From contig CAJUAH010000036.1 in NCBI GenBank assembly GCA_910584375.1, forward strand, positions 1 through 39,403: a stretch of DNA of 39,403 nt. Direction: 5' to 3'. The translations under genes and the position numbers were made by a program. This DNA comes from an uncultured Acetatifactor sp. Lineage in GTDB: Bacteria > Bacillota > Clostridia > Lachnospirales > Lachnospiraceae. Shown here piece by piece: positions 30,246-36,424 of this stretch (positions are counted from its first letter, which is position 1; each line of letters starts with the position of its first letter). The notes below the pieces were generated by a model. That model did no database searches. It had not been told where the DNA came from and was given only the letters and a program-made list of their open reading frames with translations.

Positions 30246-31439
30246 ATGAGCTATCAGGGAAACAGATGTCAGATATGTACCGGCTGCGGGAGATGCGCTC
30301 CGGCGGGCGCATTGGAAAAAGGTATGCGGGTGATTACCTCCTCCTTCTGCCTGCCGGATACGGGGGCGGCGGTAAAGCCGGGAAGAGAGCTGGCTGTCGC
30401 GGATCTGGGCACCACGACCGTAGCTATGGAGTGGTATGACGCCGGAGGAGAAAAGCGGGGGGAATATGTGAGCCCAAACCCGCAGCGGATCTTTGGGGCG
30501 GATGTGATCTCCCGCATTCAGGCGGCGGAAAATCCCATGTTCCGGCAGCAGATGCGGCAGTCCGCGCGGCGGGCGCTGGCAGAGGGAATAGAACATTTCC
30601 GGCAGCAGGGGGGAGATCCGGAGCAGCTGACCGTGGCGGGCAATACCACTATGCAGTATCTGCTGCTGGGACACGATCCGGCCCCTCTGGGGACAGCGCC
30701 TTTTACGGCGGAGCATCTATCCTCGGAAAAGCTGGAGGTGGGCGGCCTGGAGGCCGTGACATTGCCCGGCCTGTCCGCATTTGTGGGGGGAGATATCACG
30801 GCGGGGATCTTGGCCTGCGGCCTGGACAGGGGGGAGGAAGTCTCTCTGCTGGTGGATCTGGGAACCAACGGAGAGATCGTCCTGGGAAACAGGGAGAAGA
30901 TACTTTGCTGCGGCACTGCGGCGGGACCTGCCTTTGAGGGGGGCGGCGATATATGGGGCGCGGATATGGTCGCCCTGACGGCCCGGCTGACGGAGCTGGG
31001 CCTGGCGGACGAGACGGGCCTTTTGGCGGAGCCGTATTTTGAACAGGGAATCTCTATCGGCGGAGTGCGCATTACCCAGGAGCGCATTCGCCGGATGCAG
31101 ACGGCCAAGGCCGCCATCTGCTGTGGGATCAACACGCTGATTGCCGCCTACGGGTTGCGGGATCCCGGGCAGGTGGAGCGGGTGTATCTGGCCGGCGGAT
31201 TCGGATATTTTCTGGATGTGGGAGCCGCCGTGTCGCTGGGACTCATCCCCTGCAAGCTGGAAGGACGGGTGAGGGCGGTGGGCAACGCGGCCCTGGCGGG
31301 AGCCTGGCTGTACGGAAATTCTCTCCAGGCGCGGGAGCGGGCGGAGCGGCTCGGCCGGGTGGCGCAGGTACTGAATCTGGCCGAGTGCCGGGATTTTGCG
31401 TCCGGTTTTATGGACGCCATGTATCTGCGGCGCATTTAA
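30246..31439 (+). CDS. RACo-like ASKHA ATPase with four-Cys N-terminus
   Basis: This 397-aa protein has the actin/HSP70-like core of corrinoid-protein reductive activators (RACo/RamA, DUF4445): LAVADLGTTTVAMEWYD (phosphate 1), TVAGNTTMQYLLLGHDP, SLLVDLGTNGEIVLG (phosphate 2), CCGTAAGPAFEGGG and VYLAGGFGYFLDVGAA (adenosine motif). Typical RACo proteins have an N-terminal [2Fe-2S] ferredoxin domain. Here it is replaced by a short CQICTGCGRC motif (four Cys spaced CxxCxxCxxC), able to bind a metal centre. ATP-driven electron transfer to a corrinoid or other metalloprotein is likely, partner unknown. ATG at 30246 lies 10 bases after GGAGGTG. Confidence 0.82.
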   Translation: MSYQGNRCQICTGCGRCAPAGALEKGMRVITSSFCLPDTGAAVKPGRELAVADLGTTTVAMEWYDAGGEKRGEYVSPNPQRIFGADVISRIQAAENPMFRQQMRQSARRALAEGIEHFRQQGGDPEQLTVAGNTTMQYLLLGHDPAPLGTAPFTAEHLSSEKLEVGGLEAVTLPGLSAFVGGDITAGILACGLDRGEEVSLLVDLGTNGEIVLGNREKILCCGTAAGPAFEGGGDIWGADMVALTARLTELGLADETGLLAEPYFEQGISIGGVRITQERIRRMQTAKAAICCGINTLIAAYGLRDPGQVERVYLAGGFGYFLDVGAAVSLGLIPCKLEGRVRAVGNAALAGAWLYGNSLQARERAERLGRVAQVLNLAECRDFASGFMDAMYLRRI

Positions 31440-31569
31440 TGTATTTTCTTGTATAAAAAAAGTCAAATATAGCAAGATTCTCCCTAGGAATTTGAGGTTA
31501 AGTAATGTATAATGAAAAACAGGAGAACGGATTTACTTTGCATTACTTACAGAGCAGGAGGACATTGAC
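31440..31569 (+). other. Promoter-bearing gap before the chemoreceptor gene
   Basis: A perfect TATAAT (31508-31513) lies 56 bases before the chemoreceptor start codon, but no good -35 box is present at the right distance (TAGGAA at 31485). No sigma-D type motif was recognised. Nothing else is seen. Confidence 0.4.
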
Positions 31570-33660
31570 TTGAAAAACCGCAAGCCAGGAAAAAGAGAGA
31601 AAAAGCTGCGTCTCAGCAGCCTGCAGAACAAGATCGTGGTATGTTTTACCGTCCCGATCGTGTTCATGATACTGGTGGGCGTCATCGCTTACCGGAAAGC
31701 ATCCACCGGTATGAGTCAGCAGTTTCTGGATTCCACGGAGCAGACCATGAATATGACGGTCAGCTATATGGACGCCATCAACTCCTTTGTGGAGGGAGAG
31801 GCGCTGAAATATGCCTTTGACGCGGATCTGAACCGCTATTTCAGCGGCGTGTACGAGAAAGAAGGCTACGCCGTGGACCGCAAGAAACTAATCACCAGCC
31901 AGAAGACCAATATGTTGTCTTCACAGTCTGGTAATGAGTTTATCAGCAATATACATATCATACCCTCCGAGGAGCTGACTTTGATCTCCACCACGAATTC
32001 CGAGACTACCAAGGGATTCTTTGCGGAGTACCAGCAGGAAGTGTCGGAGCGGGAGAGCGGCGACAGGGGGCGGGTGTGGACGGACTGGCACCGCGCGCTG
32101 GACTCCAATATGAAGCTGGCGGAAATGCGCTACATTATGGCCTATCAGATCCAGTCCAAGAACAACAGGGCCATGATCGTGGTGGATATCAAGCAGGAAC
32201 CTGTCAAGGAGCTGCTGCAGGATCTGATCCTGGGGGAGGGGAGTATCGCGGCCTTTGTCACCCCCAACGGAAGAGAGATCATAACGGAATATCTGGAGGA
32301 GGGCCAGGAAAGTGCCTTTGCGCAGGGAGAGATGGTGGTGTACAACGAACCTTTTTATCAGGAGTGCATACAGTCGGGAGAGAGCATCGGGCACAGGGAA
32401 GTGAACTTCCGGGGCGGGAAATATCTGTTCGTATACGGGATCGTGGAGGACAGCGGCGCGACAATCTGTATGCTGGTTCCCAGTGAAATGGTCACGGGGC
32501 AGGCGGATCAGATCAAATGGATCACCTTTGCCATGGTGATGATCTCGATCCTGGTGGCGGGCTTTATCGGCATCACCATCACCGTCAGTATCCGCGGCAA
32601 TATGAAAAAGATATCCACAGGGCTGGAGCAGGTGGCGGAGGGCGATCTGACCGGCAGCGTGAAGGTGTCCGGGCGGGACGAATTCGGCGATCTGGCGCAG
32701 TCCGCCAACCATATGATTCAGAACAACAAAAAGCTGGTATCCAAAGTGCATGGGGCCACCGGACAGCTGGAATTGTCCGCGCAGGAGGTAAAGAGCGCCT
32801 CCGAGGTCATCAGCGACTATTCGCTGGATATTACCCAGGCGATCACGGAGATCAACGAGGGTATGGGCCGCCAGTCCGTACACGCCCAGGAGTGTGTGGA
32901 CAAGACGGGGCTTTTGTCCGACGATATGCAGGAAGTCAGCCAGGTGGTGGAGAAGGTGGAAACGCTGGTGCGGGAAACCGATACGATGATCCACAGGGGT
33001 ATGGAGATCATCGAACTGTTGGGACGCCGCGCCCAGGAGACCACGGATATCACCAACCAGGTGGGGAACAGTATCGAACAGCTGAGCCAGGAGACAGAGA
33101 GTATCAGCGTGTTTGCGGAGACCATCACCGGCATCAGCAAGCAGACCAATCTGCTGTCTTTGAATGCCTCCATAGAGGCGGCCAGAGCCGGGGAGGCCGG
33201 CAAGGGATTTGCCGTGGTGGCGGAGGAGATCCGCAAGCTGGCGGACGATTCCGCCAAGGCGGCCGGGGAGATCAGCAACCATGTGCAGCATATCAGCAAC
33301 CGCACGATGGACAGCGTACAGAGCGCCAAGCAGGCGGAGGAGATGGTGGCGCTGCAGGGCGATTCCGTGCAGGAAGTCATACAGGTCTTTGCGGATATGC
33401 GCGACCGTATGCAGGAACTGGTGGGAGGTTTGCAGGAGATCGTAGCCAGCACGGAGCAGGCGGACAAGGAGAGAGCGGAGACATTGGCGGCCGTGCAGAA
33501 TATCTCCCAGATTATCGCCGAGACTGCCGGCAATGCGGAGATCGTCAGCCAGACTTCGGAGAAACTGATGAAGAGTGTGGACAACTTAAGCCATACGGCG
33601 GACGCTTTGGGCGGCAATATGAACGAGCTGAAAACAGAGATTGCGATGTTCAAGACCTGA
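31570..33660 (+). CDS. Methyl-accepting chemotaxis protein
   Basis: This 696-aa protein starts with TTG at 31570, with GGAGG 9 bases ahead. Membrane segment 1 is at about 22-42; an extracellular sensor domain of about 270 residues follows (Cache-like, with STEQTMNMTVSYMDAINSF and later AAFVTPNGREIITEYL). Membrane segment 2 is at 317-339, then a HAMP domain (GLEQVAEGDLTGSVKVSGRDE), and a long signalling helix pair with the conserved tip LLSLNASIEAARAGEAGKGF near 527-550. The ligand cannot be told from sequence. It may report sugars, since it lies near a sugar locus, but it has its own terminator and no flagellar neighbours. Confidence 0.95.
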   Translation: MKNRKPGKREKKLRLSSLQNKIVVCFTVPIVFMILVGVIAYRKASTGMSQQFLDSTEQTMNMTVSYMDAINSFVEGEALKYAFDADLNRYFSGVYEKEGYAVDRKKLITSQKTNMLSSQSGNEFISNIHIIPSEELTLISTTNSETTKGFFAEYQQEVSERESGDRGRVWTDWHRALDSNMKLAEMRYIMAYQIQSKNNRAMIVVDIKQEPVKELLQDLILGEGSIAAFVTPNGREIITEYLEEGQESAFAQGEMVVYNEPFYQECIQSGESIGHREVNFRGGKYLFVYGIVEDSGATICMLVPSEMVTGQADQIKWITFAMVMISILVAGFIGITITVSIRGNMKKISTGLEQVAEGDLTGSVKVSGRDEFGDLAQSANHMIQNNKKLVSKVHGATGQLELSAQEVKSASEVISDYSLDITQAITEINEGMGRQSVHAQECVDKTGLLSDDMQEVSQVVEKVETLVRETDTMIHRGMEIIELLGRRAQETTDITNQVGNSIEQLSQETESISVFAETITGISKQTNLLSLNASIEAARAGEAGKGFAVVAEEIRKLADDSAKAAGEISNHVQHISNRTMDSVQSAKQAEEMVALQGDSVQEVIQVFADMRDRMQELVGGLQEIVASTEQADKERAETLAAVQNISQIIAETAGNAEIVSQTSEKLMKSVDNLSHTADALGGNMNELKTEIAMFKT

Positions 33661-33677
33661 AAAGGAGAATGAGTCAA

Positions 33678-33707
33678 CCCCCGCGCTTTGACCGGCGCGG
33701 GGGTTTT
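33678..33707 (+). terminator. Terminator of the chemoreceptor gene
   Basis: CCCCCGCGC (33678-33686) pairs perfectly with GCGCGGGGG (33695-33703), followed by TTTTC. Confidence 0.88.
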
Positions 33708-33768
33708 CATATCCCTTTTTTCGGAGGCATATATTTCTATGAAAGCAGGGAACAGAGGAAAAAAGTGT

Positions 33769-33999
33769 ATGAAAAAGATTGGCATGGCATTGATTATGGC
33801 AGACATGCTTTTGTGTCTGCTGTTGGCAGCGGGCAGCGGTTTTTGCCGTAGTCAGGAAGGGGAGCGGGCGGCACTGTCGGACGCGGCGCGGGAGAGAGCG
33901 CAGGAACGGCAGCAGGAGCAGCAGGGACAGGAACAGGAGGTTCGGAGAATTGCCATTACCTTTGAGGATGAGGTTATAATAGGAAAAAGGGAGATATGA
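33769..33999 (+). CDS. Small secreted or membrane-anchored protein, 76 aa, unknown
   Basis: The start is ATG 33769 with GAGGAAAA about 10 bases upstream; an in-frame ATG at 33739 is an alternative. An N-terminal hydrophobic segment (MKKIGMALIMADMLLCLLLA) resembles a signal peptide. A Gln/Glu/Arg-rich stretch (ERAQERQQEQQGQEQE) is followed by RRIAITFEDEVIIGKREI. No family is recognised. The short length between two strong terminators suggests either an independent small gene or a decayed remnant. Confidence 0.5.
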   Translation: MKKIGMALIMADMLLCLLLAAGSGFCRSQEGERAALSDAARERAQERQQEQQGQEQEVRRIAITFEDEVIIGKREI

Positions 34000-34010
34000 T
34001 AATTTGACTG

Positions 34011-34054
34011 AAAAAGGGCACAGGAGAGCGGTTCGCTCTGCCTGTGCCCTTTTT
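34011..34054. terminator. Bidirectional terminator
   Basis: AAAAAGGGCACAGG (34011-34024) pairs perfectly with CCTGTGCCCTTTTT (34041-34054), and the stem continues inside as AGAGCG/CGCTCT. Both ends carry A/T tracts, so it serves the small plus-strand gene and the minus-strand BlaR1 operon. Confidence 0.9.
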
Positions 34055-34111
34055 GAATTGTTCTGTGTAATGATTAATTAGGATCAGTTTGTTTAATGTC
34101 GGTGAATAGCC

Positions 34112-34363
34112 TTAAGGATTGTATTCGCCGACATAAATCCATTCGCCGATGTATTCACCGGTTGAGGCATTGTATAGGCGTTTGTAAATCTTGCCATTTT
34201 CAACCATATACCGCCAAGTAATCACATCCGACTGTGGGGAAACAGAATAATCTCCTGTATTTGCAGGGGGGATGGGTGTTGAAACATTGGCGTAAACTGA
34301 AAGTGGAGTAGCGCATAAGCATAAGGATAGAGCCATGGATAGAATCAATTTTTTACGTTTCAC
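34112..34363 (-). CDS. Small secreted protein, 83 aa, coupled to BlaR1-like gene
   Basis: The protein has a clear signal peptide (KKLILSMALSLCLCATPLSVYA, cleavage near residue 26) and a short mature part (SDVITWRYMVENGKIYKRLY, then GEWIYVG). The WRYMxxxGKIYKRLYN pattern appears, as I recall, in many small exported Clostridial proteins without known function. The start is GTG at 34363, inside the 3' end of the BlaR1-like gene (11-base overlap), with AAGGAG about 11 bases upstream, so it is translated from the same mRNA. An extracytoplasmic role linked to the envelope-stress sensor is inferred. Confidence 0.75.
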   Translation of the reverse strand: MKRKKLILSMALSLCLCATPLSVYANVSTPIPPANTGDYSVSPQSDVITWRYMVENGKIYKRLYNASTGEYIGEWIYVGEYNP

Positions 34364-35531
34364 CGATTTGTTCTCCTTCCTGATTATATATTTTTATTCC
34401 CTTGAGATAATATTCAAGGCTACTAACGGTTTCTATGTAAATATCATTGATATATACCTTGTACTGAGAAAATTCATCCATAATTATATAGGCGTTTTCC
34501 GGTGTTGGGTCAAATACTATTTCTCCTTCCGCTGACGGCGGATAATAAGCTGCCTCAAAAATATACAGATACGACCACGCCAGAACAAAAGCAATCAGTC
34601 CTGCAAACAGGGCATTCGCCACAATTTTCTGAAAGACAGGAGGCTTTTTCAAAAGCATGGCAGCACGTCTCCCAAGATCGTTATCATGTAACTGTAGCAG
34701 GGAACAGGCATCCTTTCCAATGGATTCCGTTGCGTTGTTGGAGATAAGCAACCCCTGCTTTTTTGCATCGAGTAGACACTCCGTATATTCCACCACTAAA
34801 TTGGAATCCCCTTTGGTGATCGCCTGATCCACATACATTTCCAGCAACAGGCTTGAGTGTTTGTACAAAACTACGCATACAGGATTCCACCAATAGATTA
34901 TGGATAAAAGATGGATCGCCTTTTTTATAAAAGGGTCATAGCGGAAGTAATGCATGGCTTCGTGGCTCAGAATGTGCCGCAGATTGTCAGGCGGTATATC
35001 CTGGGCGGCAGGCAATATGATGCAGGGGTTCCATGTGCCCCAAATGGCCGGAACCGCCAGATCGGGCAACTCTATGACACGAAAACGGTTATCTCTATGG
35101 TGCTCGCGGCAGATATCATCCAATACAGGTTTGTATTTAGGGTCGTCTGTCTTGTCGATTCCCCTTTTCGCAATATAATCCCGACCACGGTAATGCTTAC
35201 GGACAGCGTTAAGTAAAGATATTATAATCCCCGCTATCCAGACAATTTTCAGCACAGTCCAGAGAGATATGCCGATCCCCATTACATGTACCCGGGGATG
35301 CCGGAAAAATACAACGATCTCAGACAGAGCCTGCGGCAACAGGATATTGCTGGTAAAAGGAAATTCAAAAGGTAACGTAAGACGCAACAGCGCCAGCACA
35401 ACAAAGACAGACAGTGATTTATATCCTATGCAGGGGGTAAGATTTTTCCGAAGAAAAGGTACCGCAAGCAAAATTGCCATGACAATACTGGTCAACAGTG
35501 CCATCAGCACAGTGGAAAATGAAAAAAGCAA
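34353..35531 (-). CDS. BlaR1/MecR1-like M56 membrane metalloprotease
   Basis: This 392-aa protein has three N-terminal membrane helices, then a cytoplasmic zinc-protease domain with HILSHEAMHYFRYDP (HExxH at 190-194) and LLLEMYVDQA (Glu231, third zinc ligand). The family-typical VPAIWGTWNPCIILP strand precedes it. A last membrane helix is at about 305-325. The outer C-terminal part is only about 65 residues, so there is no penicillin-binding sensor domain as in true BlaR1, and the signal must differ. It follows the BlaI-like repressor by 16 bases. On activation it should trigger loss of that repressor. Confidence 0.9.
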   Translation of the reverse strand: MLFSFSTVLMALLTSIVMAILLAVPFLRKNLTPCIGYKSLSVFVVLALLRLTLPFEFPFTSNILLPQALSEIVVFFRHPRVHVMGIGISLWTVLKIVWIAGIIISLLNAVRKHYRGRDYIAKRGIDKTDDPKYKPVLDDICREHHRDNRFRVIELPDLAVPAIWGTWNPCIILPAAQDIPPDNLRHILSHEAMHYFRYDPFIKKAIHLLSIIYWWNPVCVVLYKHSSLLLEMYVDQAITKGDSNLVVEYTECLLDAKKQGLLISNNATESIGKDACSLLQLHDNDLGRRAAMLLKKPPVFQKIVANALFAGLIAFVLAWSYLYIFEAAYYPPSAEGEIVFDPTPENAYIIMDEFSQYKVYINDIYIETVSSLEYYLKGIKIYNQEGEQIGET

Positions 35532-35547
35532 CGCTTGTTCCTCCCCC

Positions 35548-35970
35548 TTACAGGTTCTCCTTATTTCTGGCTTTGTTGGTTGCTTCCTTATATTCCAGCA
35601 ACAGGCGCTCTACTTCGGATATCTCTTTCTTTACCTTTTCCGGATTTTTTTCTATTCGCGTGATCGCACTCATTAAGGTCTGCTCGGACACCAGTTTGCT
35701 GAACATGATATATTCGTCCGCAAACATTTTCTGAATCGTGTCAGTGGCCGTGTCAGTGGGCTTGAACCGCCGCGAAAAACTGTTGCCGTCAATGGTGATA
35801 TCCGCGACCTCGATCAGTTTCAGCTTTAAGAGCTTTCTGATGGCGGGCTGAACAATATTTGCCGACAGTTCGGGGTGCAGCTTGGTGATCTGCGGTACGT
35901 TGATAGGCTCCTCCGAATGCATAATGGTATATAGTACACTGTATTCCTTTGCGTTTAAATACTTGCTCAT
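35548..35970 (-). CDS. BlaI/MecI-family winged-helix repressor
   Basis: This 140-aa protein has the BlaI layout: an N-terminal winged helix (LNAKEYSVLYTIMHSEEPIN, VPQITKLHPELSANIVQPAIRKLLKLKLIEV, then a beta wing with FSRRFKPT) and a C-terminal helical dimerisation region (ADEYIMFSKLV...LMSAITRIEKN). The start ATG at 35970 has AAGGAGC about 11 bases upstream. It shares an operon with the M56 protease, the standard pairing, and an inverted repeat near its promoter is the probable autoregulatory operator. Confidence 0.85.
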   Translation of the reverse strand: MSKYLNAKEYSVLYTIMHSEEPINVPQITKLHPELSANIVQPAIRKLLKLKLIEVADITIDGNSFSRRFKPTDTATDTIQKMFADEYIMFSKLVSEQTLMSAITRIEKNPEKVKKEISEVERLLLEYKEATNKARNKENL

Positions 35971-35995
35971 AAAATGTTAAGCTCCTTATAAGTCT

Positions 35996-36012
35996 GTTTA
36001 GTTTTAGTAAAC
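35996..36012. promoter_or_regulatory. Candidate operator for the BlaI-like repressor
   Basis: GTTTAGTTTTAGTAAAC is an inverted repeat with perfect GTTTA/TAAAC arms around a 7-base centre. It lies between the -10 box and the start codon of the repressor gene. Confidence 0.55.
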
Positions 36013-36029
36013 CGATAAAGCACACACTT

Positions 36030-36059
36030 ATATTACTAGAAAATCCGGTATCATGTCAA
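36030..36059 (-). promoter_or_regulatory. Promoter of the BlaI/BlaR1 operon
   Basis: On the minus strand TTGACA (36059-36054), 18-base spacer, TAATAT (36035-36030). Confidence 0.65.
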
Positions 36060-36205
36060 TAGTTTTAATGCGAAAAATGTAAGTAAAAATGTAAGCAAAT
36101 TTTAAATTTGGTTATTTTATGTCTAATAAAAAGAGTTTATATTAGGAAAACTAAAGAAACGGACAAATGTTGGGGCACACGAGAAACGCCAATTTAAAAA
36201 GGCAA

Positions 36206-36233
36206 TTGACAAATATTGGAAAAACTGTATAAT
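36206..36233 (+). promoter_or_regulatory. Strong sigma-A promoter of the putative type VII secretion operon
   Basis: Perfect TTGACA (36206-36211) and perfect TATAAT (36228-36233) with a 16-base spacer, about 190 bases before the EsaA-like gene. The region from 36060 to 36205 holds nothing else I can identify. Confidence 0.8.
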
Positions 36234-36424
36234 AGAAAATGACAGGGAGAGTTAGAATGTACTGGACATTATAGAAAGTGCAATGGACTGCAATAAAAAA
36301 GTCCCCTTTCATTTTAGAAATAATAAAAAGACACGATAGGATGTCAGATCATTTTTCTTCACATATCTTGACGATAGCATGTTTTTTTCCGTAACAATGA
36401 TATTTATACTGTAAATGAGGGAAT
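36234..36424 (+). other. Long leader with a five-codon mini-ORF
   Basis: An ATG at 36257 preceded by AGGGAGAG starts the mini-ORF MYWTL, which stops with TAG at 36272-36274. AAAATG (36236-36241) can pair with CATTTT (36310-36315), and GGACT (36285-36289) with AGTCC (36300-36304) followed by CCCTTT. This may be only chance or may be a structured regulatory leader; no known riboswitch is recognised. Confidence 0.35.

Noticed and set aside
33769..33999. Lipoprotein with lipobox at Cys after GSGF
   Set aside because: The residues before the Cys (GSGFC) do not match the LxxC lipobox, so only a general signal or anchor segment is claimed.
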